Of a stretch of 17,378 nt of DNA, positions 6,901 to 13,772 are shown in pieces. The translations under genes were made by a program, and so were the position numbers. The stretch is from Alphaproteobacteria bacterium MarineAlpha9_Bin7. GTDB lineage: Bacteria > Pseudomonadota > Alphaproteobacteria > UBA7887. Numbering within the stretch: the stretch's first letter is position 1; the number at the start of each line of letters is the position of its first letter. Where the stretch lies: contig PTKD01000011.1 of NCBI GenBank assembly GCA_002938115.1, positions 1 to 17,378 of the forward strand, read 5' to 3'. Below the pieces are notes generated by a model. It was not told the DNA's origin. It saw only the letters and a program-made list of their open reading frames with translations, and made no database searches.

Positions 6901-8703
6901 TTATCGTTCTTCAAGCCGAAGAACCGCCAGGAATGCCTCTTGCGGAATTTCAACATTGCCGACTTGCCGCATCCGTTTTTTCCCAGCCTTTTGCTTTTCC
7001 AACAATTTACGTTTGCGGGTAATATCACCACCATAGCATTTTGCGGTCACGTCTTTTCGTAAAGCACTTACTGTTTCACGAGCAACCACTTTGCTCCCAA
7101 TTGCCGCCTGAATCGCCACTTTAAATAACTGCCGGGGAATTAGCGATTTAAGTTTCTTGCACAGCGCGCGGCCGCGAGACTCTGCTTTCTCACGATGAAC
7201 CATAAAGGCCAGGCTATTAACGGGGTCACCATTCACCAACATCGTCACCTTCACTAGGTTACCCGTTTCATAATTATCCAATTCGTAGTCAAAACTAGCG
7301 TAGCCACGACTTACAGATTTAAGGCGATCGTAAAAATCGAACACCACTTCGTTTAATGGAAGCCGATATACCGCCATGGCACGATTACCGACGTACGTGA
7401 GATTAATTTGTGAGCCGCGACGTTCGGTGCACAGTTCCAAAACAGCGCCAAGATATTGGTCGGGAACCATAATCGTTGCCTTAATCCACGGCTCGTCTAT
7501 CCGATTGATTCTCACTGGATCAGGCAAATCGGCCGGATTATGAAGATCCCACACCTCGTTATTGGTAAGATGCACCTTATAAATAACGCTTGGCGCAGTA
7601 GTAACAAGATCAAGATTAAATTCGCGCTCGAGCCTTTCCTGAATAATTTCGAGATGCAATAACCCCAAAAAACCGCAACGGAAGCCCAAGCCAAGTGCAG
7701 CAGAACTCTCCGGCTCAAAATGGAAACTGGAATCGTTGAGCCGAAGCTTTGATAGACTATCTCGTAAATTCTCGTACTCGGCCGAGTCCGAAGGGTACAG
7801 ACCACAGAAAACTACTGGCACGCTCGGCTTAAACCCAGGCAAAGCTAGCGCCGTTGGCATTCGGTCATCAGTAATTGTATCGCCAACGTGTGTATCCGCC
7901 ACAGTCTTGATCGCTGCGGTGATAAATCCGACTTCCCCGGGGCCCAATCGATCTACCAACACACCTTTCGGCGTGAATATACCCACCCTCTCGATCTGAC
8001 GTGACGTGCCGGCAGCCATAAAACGAATTTTTTGGCCCTTGCGCAACGTGCCGTCATGCACACGAACCAGCACCACTACCCCAAGATAGGAGTCGTACCA
8101 ACTATCCACCAACAACGCCTTTAGCGGCTCCTCTAATTGTCCTTTGGGGGGCGGGAGGCGTTCAACTAAGGCATCAAAAACGTGATCGATGCCTTGCCCA
8201 GTCTTGGCAGATACTTCGATCGCGTGGGTAGCATCCAGTCCAATTACCTCCTCGATTTGCTGCCGGACCCGCATCGGCTCTGCAGCAGGAAGATCGATTT
8301 TATTCAATACTGGAACGATTACATGATTCGCTTCGATTGCCTGATAGACGTTGGCAAGCGTCTGAGCCTCAACGCCTTGGCTTGCGTCAACCACCAAGAG
8401 CGATCCCTCGCACGCTGCCAGGCTACGGCTGACTTCATAGGTAAAATCTACGTGGCCCGGTGTATCAATCAAGTTCAATGTATATTTTTTGCCGTCCGGT
8501 ATCTGGTAGGCTAAACGCACGGCTTGGGCCTTAATAGTAATTCCACGTTCGCGCTCGATATCCATCGAATCCAACACCTGCGCTTTCATTTCACGCGCCT
8601 CAAGCCCTCCACAAGTCTCAATTAGTCGATCAGCCAGCGTCGATTTACCATGATCGATGTGGGCAATGATCGCGAAATTTCGGATATGAGAAAAATTCAC
8701 CAT
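6901..8703 (-). CDS. lepA: Elongation factor 4 (LepA), ribosome back-translocase GTPase
   Basis: A translational GTPase of 600 residues that acts on the ribosome during elongation and assembly stress. GTPase motifs are intact: G1 AHIDHGKST (14-22), G3 DTPGH (80-84), G4 NKID (134-137), plus ERERGITIK in the switch region. EF-G-like domains II, III and V follow. The LepA-specific carboxy-terminal domain is recognisable from SALRKDVTAKCYGGD and KQKAGKKRMRQVGNVEIPQ. I chose the ATG at 8703 (MVNFSHIRNFAIIAHIDHGK) because GAGG lies about 8 bases upstream and the amino terminus matches the family. A GTG at 8721 would add six residues. It lies 89 bases downstream of pheT. I found no confident promoter in that gap, so it may be the distal gene of the pheST transcript. 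Confidence 0.96.
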   Translation of the reverse strand: MVNFSHIRNFAIIAHIDHGKSTLADRLIETCGGLEAREMKAQVLDSMDIERERGITIKAQAVRLAYQIPDGKKYTLNLIDTPGHVDFTYEVSRSLAACEGSLLVVDASQGVEAQTLANVYQAIEANHVIVPVLNKIDLPAAEPMRVRQQIEEVIGLDATHAIEVSAKTGQGIDHVFDALVERLPPPKGQLEEPLKALLVDSWYDSYLGVVVLVRVHDGTLRKGQKIRFMAAGTSRQIERVGIFTPKGVLVDRLGPGEVGFITAAIKTVADTHVGDTITDDRMPTALALPGFKPSVPVVFCGLYPSDSAEYENLRDSLSKLRLNDSSFHFEPESSAALGLGFRCGFLGLLHLEIIQERLEREFNLDLVTTAPSVIYKVHLTNNEVWDLHNPADLPDPVRINRIDEPWIKATIMVPDQYLGAVLELCTERRGSQINLTYVGNRAMAVYRLPLNEVVFDFYDRLKSVSRGYASFDYELDNYETGNLVKVTMLVNGDPVNSLAFMVHREKAESRGRALCKKLKSLIPRQLFKVAIQAAIGSKVVARETVSALRKDVTAKCYGGDITRKRKLLEKQKAGKKRMRQVGNVEIPQEAFLAVLRLEER

Positions 8704-8792
8704 GCTGCGCCTCGCGCCCACACAGAGATCACGAACTTAGGATATCAGAAATTAATATTGGCGAGTAATGCCGCAACTGCCTCATCCCTTGC

Positions 8793-11210
8793 TTAATTTC
8801 GAAGTGCCCCGCCCGTGGCTTTCGTAACCTTTGAAACAATCGCCTGAGAAATACGCTGGATATCGTCTTCTGTAAGGGTTGTATCAAACGGTTGCATCGT
8901 AACACCGAATGCCATCGACTTCATTCCCTCGGGCACACCGTCACCAACGTAAATATCGAACAAGGCCGTCTTAGTAAATACAACCTTCGTGGAATCCTTG
9001 CCACTTAACGATTGTACCGCACCTAGCAATACTTCAGCCGTCACACCATCGGGCACTACAAATGCAAAATCACGTTCGACAGAAGGAAGGTCTGTGCGAT
9101 TTGAAGCCGGTCTCGCTCTGGAGGCTTTTGCTTTGGACAACGGAACGCTGTCCAGAAACACCTCAAATCCAACCGCAGATACGGTGAGGTCAAAAGCCGA
9201 CAGAACCCTAGGGTGCAGTTCGCCAAAATATCCCAGCACATTTTTGGGACCCAACCGAAGAGTCCCCGACCGACCTGGATGGTACCAATCCGGCGCATCC
9301 TTGGTCGCTGTTATTTGCTTTCTGGAGGCCTTTAGCCCCGCCAATACTGCAAGTGCATCCGCCTTTGCGTCAAACACATCCACTGGACGCGAACTCGCTA
9401 TCCAGTCACGGGGTACGAAATAGCCCGTACGTACACCAGCAGCCATAGATAGTTGCCCGCCCAACGTATCATTCCGGTATTGTGGACCCACTTCACAAAA
9501 TCCGATATCGCCAACACCTCGCGCAACGTTCCGTGCCGACGCTGTTAGTAAATTTGGCAATAACGATGGCCGCATATCAGAAAGGTCTTCTGAAATTGGA
9601 TTGTCGAGTTTTAAATCGTCTCTGCCACCACCAAACATCTCAGCCTCATCCACGCTGAGGAAAGACCAAGTCACGCATTCGTCAAGTCCACGCGCAGCCA
9701 GCAAGCGTGGTATTTGACGGACCTCACGTTGTCTCTGGTTTAACGCAGGCTTCGAAGGACCTATACGAGATACAGAAACAGCTGGAATTGAATCGTACCC
9801 CTTAATCCGTAATACTTCCTCAACTAGGTCCGCTTCCCCATCAATATCATTGCGCCATGATGGAGGGGTGACTGTCCATACTTCGCCTTCACTTTTGCAG
9901 CTAAAACCGAGATTGCCCAGAATTTCTACGCTATCCTCCGAAGCAACCTGGAGCCCACCAAGGGTCTTAATACGTGCCGGGCGGAAATTAATTGTGCTAG
10001 CACCAACAGGCGCTTTCCCCGCTGTGGTTACCTCGCCCACCTCGCCGCCACAACACTCCAAGATCAGTTTTGTCGCGAGCTCCATACCTGGGACAGCGCC
10101 AGCTCTATCGACACCACGTTCAAAACGATATCGCGCTTCCGACTCTATATTTAGTTTACGTCCCGTCCTAGCAGTGCGTACAGGGTCAAACAATGCCGCT
10201 TCAACAAACACATTTAGTGTCTCGTTGGTACAGGAAGTCACAACACCGCCGATCACACCACCTAGCGCGATGGGACCCGTCTCGTCACAAATTACGTTCA
10301 TCTGATCATCAAGTTTATATGTCCGCTCATCAAGAGCATCGATGGTTTCGCCAGCTCTTGCGAGCCGTACATAAACATTGCCCTTTAGCTTATCGGCGTC
10401 GAATACGTGCAAGGGACGAGCACGGTCAAAGGTAATCAAGTTGGTGATATCAACCAACGCTGAGATAGGACGCAAACCCACAGAAAGCAAACGTTGCTGG
10501 AGCCAAGGTGGGCTCGCTCTGTTGACTACGCCACGAATCATCCGGCCAACAAACAAAGGACAAGCGTCTCCAGAGCTTTCATCAAATCGAAGTTCGACAT
10601 TTATCGGACTTGCGAATTCACCAATCAATGAAACGGGTTCCGGTGAAATTAAACGCCCCAGTCCACCGGCTGCGAGATCACGGGCTATCCCCAGCACTCC
10701 AAGACAATCTCCGCGGTTGGGGGTGACAGCGATTTCAATAATAGGGTCATCAAAACCACTCACTTTCGCAAATGATTCGCCAATTTTTGCTTCGGGATCA
10801 AGTTCAATGATGGAATCATGGTTCTCGCTTAAGCCTAGTTCACGTTCGGAACACAACATCCCCTGACCAGTGACACCTCTGATCGCTCGCTCCTCAAGAG
10901 TAAATTTTTCCCCGGGTATGTAGGTGCCAATCGGAGCAAACACACCTTTGATTCCAGAACGCACGTTGGGGGCACCACATACCACCTCAAATTGTTCTAG
11001 GCCTGTGTCAACAATACACAGTCGCAAGCGGTCAGCATTCGGATGCGGAGTTACCTTGGTGACACGACCAATGACAAACGGTAGCAAGTCCTTGGCGCGA
11101 TCGACTACTCCCTCCACTTCCAGACCTACCATGGTTAATGTGTCGACTATCTCATCAAGAGAAGAGTCGGTCTCGAGATGTTCTTTTAGCCAGCCCAAAG
11201 TGAATTTCAT
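8793..11210 (-). CDS. pheT: Phenylalanyl-tRNA synthetase beta subunit
   Basis: Beta subunit of the alpha2-beta2 enzyme that charges tRNA-Phe, 805 residues (E. coli about 795). It begins MKFTLGWLKEHL; the EMAP/Myf-like tRNA-binding domain follows from about residue 45 (IGRVTKVTPHPNADRLRLC). The B3/B4 editing region and the B5 domain are in the middle (PPSWRNDIDGEADLVEEVLR, with IKGYDSIP, is the typical B5 end). The ferredoxin-fold anticodon-binding domain occupies roughly the last 100 residues (PSVERDFAFVVPDG onward). Its ATG overlaps the pheS stop as ATGA, a 4-base overlap that usually indicates translational coupling for equal subunit supply. Confidence 0.97.
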   Translation of the reverse strand: MKFTLGWLKEHLETDSSLDEIVDTLTMVGLEVEGVVDRAKDLLPFVIGRVTKVTPHPNADRLRLCIVDTGLEQFEVVCGAPNVRSGIKGVFAPIGTYIPGEKFTLEERAIRGVTGQGMLCSERELGLSENHDSIIELDPEAKIGESFAKVSGFDDPIIEIAVTPNRGDCLGVLGIARDLAAGGLGRLISPEPVSLIGEFASPINVELRFDESSGDACPLFVGRMIRGVVNRASPPWLQQRLLSVGLRPISALVDITNLITFDRARPLHVFDADKLKGNVYVRLARAGETIDALDERTYKLDDQMNVICDETGPIALGGVIGGVVTSCTNETLNVFVEAALFDPVRTARTGRKLNIESEARYRFERGVDRAGAVPGMELATKLILECCGGEVGEVTTAGKAPVGASTINFRPARIKTLGGLQVASEDSVEILGNLGFSCKSEGEVWTVTPPSWRNDIDGEADLVEEVLRIKGYDSIPAVSVSRIGPSKPALNQRQREVRQIPRLLAARGLDECVTWSFLSVDEAEMFGGGRDDLKLDNPISEDLSDMRPSLLPNLLTASARNVARGVGDIGFCEVGPQYRNDTLGGQLSMAAGVRTGYFVPRDWIASSRPVDVFDAKADALAVLAGLKASRKQITATKDAPDWYHPGRSGTLRLGPKNVLGYFGELHPRVLSAFDLTVSAVGFEVFLDSVPLSKAKASRARPASNRTDLPSVERDFAFVVPDGVTAEVLLGAVQSLSGKDSTKVVFTKTALFDIYVGDGVPEGMKSMAFGVTMQPFDTTLTEDDIQRISQAIVSKVTKATGGALRN

Positions 11211-12292
11211 CGGCTTAGACCCTGCCCCAGAGTTGGCAAGTCTAGGGCAGAAAAACCATAGTTCTTAAGCCATCGCAAATCGCAATCGAAGAAGCCCCGC
11301 AGATCTCGAATACCATACTTAAGCATTGCGATCCGATCTATGCCAACACCAAATGCGAATCCCTGCCATTCCGAAGGATCAAGACCACAATTTTGCAAAA
11401 CACGTGGGTTGACCATTCCACAGCCTAATATTTCCAACCATTCCTCGCCGGCACCAATATGTCGGACCCCATCATTTATCGAACACCCGATATCCACCTC
11501 GGCAGATGGCTCGGTGAACGGGAAGTAGCTCGGGCGGAACCGCAACGGTAGGTCTTCAACCCCAAAAAATAAGCGCGTGAAATCTATCAGACACCCTTTG
11601 AGATGCCCCATATGAATATCTCTATCAATAACCAAGCCCTCGAGCTGATGAAACATCGGAGTATGCGTTATGTCGTAATCATGCCGATAAGTTCGGCCAG
11701 GGATTACGATCCGATGAGGTGGTGGCTTTGCCGTCATGGTCCGTATCTGTACCGGGGACGTGTGAGTTCGCAAGACCGGTCGCGTGCCATCTTTCCTCTC
11801 ACGAAAATAAAAAGTGTCGTGCATCTGCCGCGCTGGGTGTTCGGGAGGAATATTGAGCGCGGTGAAGTTATTAAATTCGGTCTCTATATCTGGACCTTCG
11901 GCTACCACAAATCCCATATCTGCGAAAATTTCAGTAAGCTCATCAAGCACTTGGCTAACCGGATGAACCGTCCCCGCTTGCTCCGGTCGCGCAGGCGCAG
12001 TTACATCTATTCCCTGTTCAGAGAGATCAGCTAGCAACTCCTCAGACTCCAAGGCAACCCGACGGGCTTTAATTGCCTCAGTGAGCTCGGCCTTAAGTAA
12101 ATTAAATACCATTCCTGCAGACTGACGCTGCTTCGGCTCTAATGAACCGAGGCCCCGCATCAATCCACTTAGGCGGCCCTTCTTTCCCAAAACCGAGATA
12201 CGCAATTTTTCAAGCGCAGCAAGGTCCGATGCCGTTTCGATAGCATCAAGAAATTCCACCCTAACTTGATCGCTTAGTTGCTTTGCTTCCAT
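11207..12292 (-). CDS. pheS: Phenylalanyl-tRNA synthetase alpha subunit
   Basis: Catalytic alpha subunit of PheRS, which activates phenylalanine and transfers it to tRNA-Phe. It has 361 residues from the chosen start. The amino-terminal coiled-coil that binds tRNA spans about 1-90 (AALEKLRISVLGKKGRLSGL is typical). The class II core has HPARQMHDTFYF (152-163), motif 2 around GRTYRHDYDITHTPMFHQ (199-216), FRPSYFPFTEPSAEVD (252-267) and motif 3 FGVGIDRIAML (314-324). The ATG at 12292 is favoured by alignment to the family. A GTG at 12340 would add 16 residues but has neither a Shine-Dalgarno nor family support. The ATG itself lacks a Shine-Dalgarno and sits 4 bases after a hairpin. The 3' end overlaps pheT by 4 bases. 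Confidence 0.95.
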   Translation of the reverse strand: MEAKQLSDQVRVEFLDAIETASDLAALEKLRISVLGKKGRLSGLMRGLGSLEPKQRQSAGMVFNLLKAELTEAIKARRVALESEELLADLSEQGIDVTAPARPEQAGTVHPVSQVLDELTEIFADMGFVVAEGPDIETEFNNFTALNIPPEHPARQMHDTFYFRERKDGTRPVLRTHTSPVQIRTMTAKPPPHRIVIPGRTYRHDYDITHTPMFHQLEGLVIDRDIHMGHLKGCLIDFTRLFFGVEDLPLRFRPSYFPFTEPSAEVDIGCSINDGVRHIGAGEEWLEILGCGMVNPRVLQNCGLDPSEWQGFAFGVGIDRIAMLKYGIRDLRGFFDCDLRWLKNYGFSALDLPTLGQGLSR

Positions 12293-12296
12293 ACGT

Positions 12297-12314
12297 GCAC
12301 TTTTAAGTAAGTGC
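12297..12314 (-). other. Hairpin immediately upstream of the pheS start codon
   Basis: On the minus strand GCACTT, loop ACTTAA, AAGTGC forms a perfect 6-bp stem that ends 4 bases before the pheS ATG. It occupies the place where a ribosome would bind, so it could restrain pheS initiation unless opened by an upstream ribosome. Function is inferred; only the inverted repeat is seen. Confidence 0.45.
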
Positions 12315-12393
12315 TTCTGAAACAAGGGAATACCAACCACAAATCAGGACCGGTAGTAATCCCTATCTTATCTCTGGGCCGCCTCTTCCCCAT

Positions 12394-12756
12394 TCAAGAT
12401 GGCGGTAACGCTGCCTGAGCCTGATCGACCAGCTCCTTAAATGATTCCGGCGCACTCACAGCCAAGTCAGCAAGAACCTTTCGGTCCAACTCTACACCTG
12501 CCTTGGTTAGCCCGTGAATAAACTGCCCATATGTTAAGCCATGAATACGAACGCCAGCGTTGATACGCTGAATCCACAGGGCTCGGAATGCCCTCTTGCG
12601 ATTGCGCCGGTCACGATAAGCGTATTGGCGACCTTTCTCCACGGCCTGATTGGCAGCTCTGATAGTATTTTTACGCCGACCATAATAGCCTTTTGCCGAT
12701 TTCAGCACTTTCTTGTGCCGCGCATGCTTGGTCACGCCGCGTTTAACACGTGACAT
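12394..12756 (-). CDS. rplT: 50S ribosomal protein L20
   Basis: A basic 120-residue ribosomal protein needed early in 50S assembly; it binds 23S rRNA. The whole sequence is typical: MSRVKRGVTKHARHKKVLK, GYYGRRKNTIRAANQAVEKG, then YAYRDRRNRKRAFRALWIQRIN and YGQFIHGL. The ATG has a clear Shine-Dalgarno AGGGG (12763-12767) that overlaps the rpmI stop codon, with 9 bases between the two genes. In E. coli, L20 represses the rpmI-rplT unit by binding its leader RNA; the upstream gap here has matching room and structure, but binding is not shown. Its TGA stop is directly followed by an ATG (see the possible leader ORF before pheS). Confidence 0.98.
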   Translation of the reverse strand: MSRVKRGVTKHARHKKVLKSAKGYYGRRKNTIRAANQAVEKGRQYAYRDRRNRKRAFRALWIQRINAGVRIHGLTYGQFIHGLTKAGVELDRKVLADLAVSAPESFKELVDQAQAALPPS

Positions 12757-12765
12757 TAAAGACCC

Positions 12766-12966
12766 CTAACCATTTCGAAGGAAATTCCGTTTGACAATCT
12801 GTGCATCTGGTGCGGCCATGGTAGTTGAATGCCGAGAGTTACGCAGAAACTTCTTCGTTCGTTTGATCATACCGTGACGTTTCCCGGCATGGTTCATGCG
12901 AACTTTACCTGTAGCGGTTAGTGCAAACCGTTTCTTGGCACTTGATTTAGTCTTGATCTTAGGCAT
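12766..12966 (-). CDS. rpmI: 50S ribosomal protein L35
   Basis: A small basic ribosomal protein of 66 residues (E. coli 65): MPKIKTKSSAKKRF, then ATGKVRMNHAGKRHGMIKRTKKF and the tail IVKRNFLRNG. I chose the ATG at 12966 by homology. The in-frame extension to 13056 reads through the structured leader and has no family support. The Shine-Dalgarno is poor (GGG only about 3 bases from the ATG). An out-of-frame ATG 11 bases upstream, at 12977, has a much better one. This suggests that initiation is controlled. It lies between infC (135-base gap) and rplT (9-base gap). Confidence 0.97.
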   Translation of the reverse strand: MPKIKTKSSAKKRFALTATGKVRMNHAGKRHGMIKRTKKFLRNSRHSTTMAAPDAQIVKRNFLRNG

Positions 12967-13019
12967 TTCCCACTCATTCAGTCCCTCGGCACTGCCAGCC
13001 GCCGTTCGCTGAGGAAGCG

Positions 13020-13045
13020 CCGGTTTATACCGGGCCACTCGGCCC
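13020..13045 (-). promoter_or_regulatory. Overlapping hairpins in the infC-rpmI leader (candidate L20 control region)
   Basis: Reading the minus strand, GGGCC-GAGT-GGCCC (13045-13032) and CCGGT-ATAA-ACCGG (13033-13020) each form a perfect 5-bp stem with a 4-base loop. They share two bases, so both full stems cannot form at once. They lie in the 135-base gap between infC and rpmI. In E. coli the corresponding region carries the L20-binding operator that controls rpmI translation. There is no T-run, so termination is unlikely. The role is inferred from position. Confidence 0.4.
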
Positions 13046-13101
13046 ATTGCAAGCACACAGAGAGATTGCCCGCTCTTACCTCAAGGCCTACATCTGCCAC
13101 T

Positions 13102-13638
13102 TTAGCGAGGTGCCACCACCATCGTCATCTGCCGACCCTCTAACCTCGGCATCTGCTCAACTTTGGCAACATCATCGAGGTCACCCTTAACTTTCATCAG
13201 CACGTCCATGCCAAGTTCTTGGTGCGCCATCTCGCGGCCCCGAAATCGCATAGTCACTTTAACCTTGTCACCGGTTCCAAGAAATTTGGCAATCGCACGC
13301 ATCTTGACGTCGTAATCGTGGGCGTCAATACCCGGTCTCATTTTGATTTCTTTGACATCAATTGTCTTCTGTTTCTTGCGAGCTTGGTTGGCGCGCTTCT
13401 GCGCCTCATATTTAAACTTCCCATAATCAAGGATTTTGCATACTGGCGGAGCCGCATTAGGGGATACTTCTACTAAGTCAAGGCCTGAGTCTTTTGCGCG
13501 ATCAAGCGCGTCCTGTACTGGCAATACCCCCAACATCTCTCCATTTTCATCGACCACTCGAACAGATGTTACTCCGATTTGGTCGTTGACCCGAGGGCCC
13601 TCCCGAACGGGTGGCACGGGCTGATGGAATCTAGCTAT
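13102..13638 (-). CDS. infC: Translation initiation factor IF-3 (AUA start codon)
   Basis: IF-3 binds the 30S subunit, checks the start codon and initiator tRNA, and prevents early subunit joining. The protein is 178 residues. The amino-terminal domain has GPRVNDQIGVTSVRVVDENG and LDLVEVSPNAAPPVCKILDYG (read in two overlapping pieces), followed by a basic linker (RANQARKKQK). The carboxy-terminal domain has IKMRPGIDAHDYDVK and MRFRGREMAHQELG. I place the start at ATA, 13636-13638: a stop codon precedes it directly, a strong GAGGAG (13647-13652) lies 8 bases upstream, and the resulting ARFHQP extension looks natural. The first common start, GTG at 13617, has no Shine-Dalgarno. Rare initiators are a known feature of infC (AUU in E. 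coli), where IF-3 represses its own synthesis by rejecting them. It follows thrS by 134 bases. Confidence 0.95.
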   Translation of the reverse strand: MARFHQPVPPVREGPRVNDQIGVTSVRVVDENGEMLGVLPVQDALDRAKDSGLDLVEVSPNAAPPVCKILDYGKFKYEAQKRANQARKKQKTIDVKEIKMRPGIDAHDYDVKMRAIAKFLGTGDKVKVTMRFRGREMAHQELGMDVLMKVKGDLDDVAKVEQMPRLEGRQMTMVVAPR

Positions 13639-13646
13639 CTATCAAT

Positions 13647-13652
13647 CTCCTC
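13647..13652 (-). promoter_or_regulatory. Shine-Dalgarno that decides the infC start
   Basis: GAGGAG on the minus strand, 8 bases before the ATA at 13638. It is the only strong ribosome-binding site near the start of infC and has no ATG, GTG or in-frame TTG at the right distance, which argues for initiation at the ATA. Confidence 0.7.
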
Positions 13653-13661
13653 TGTGATTAT

Positions 13662-13700
13662 GCCATATTGGGCTACCCAACTAAGGACCCTACATATGGC
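13662..13700 (-). promoter_or_regulatory. Structured infC 5' leader (nested inverted repeats)
   Basis: On the minus strand an outer pair, GCCATAT (13700-13694) with ATATGGC (13668-13662), encloses an inner pair, TTGGG (13680-13676), loop TAG, CCCAA (13672-13668). The two stems share base 13668. The structure ends about 10 bases before the infC Shine-Dalgarno and starts about where a transcript from the candidate promoter would begin. It may control infC translation or stability; that role is inferred. Confidence 0.4.
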
Positions 13701-13708
13701 TGGGTTAA

Positions 13709-13737
13709 AATATAAAGTCTGATCTCCCGATTGTCCT
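13709..13737 (-). promoter_or_regulatory. Candidate sigma-70 type promoter for infC
   Basis: On the minus strand, -35 AGGACA (13737-13732, four of six consensus bases), a 17-base spacer, and -10 TATATT (13714-13709, five of six). The expected start point, near 13702, falls at the edge of the leader inverted repeat. It would allow infC-rpmI-rplT-pheST to be expressed apart from thrS. Consensus match only. Confidence 0.4.
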
Positions 13738-13772
13738 CATCATAGCACTCGAATGGCCGATCATGATCTTGC

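Noticed and set aside
8704..8792. AT-rich patch between pheT and lepA as a lepA promoter
   Set aside because: The TATTAA and GATATC-like boxes have no partner -35 at proper spacing; not supportable.
8989..9423. Long plus-strand ORF of 144 codons opposite pheT
   Set aside because: It is a shadow of the pheT coding sequence with no ribosome-binding site and no recognisable family. Other antisense frames in pheS, pheT, thrS and infC were dropped for the same reason.
12967..13056. Amino-terminal extension of L35 up to 13056
   Set aside because: It translates the hairpin leader, lacks family support and would make an L35 far longer than normal.
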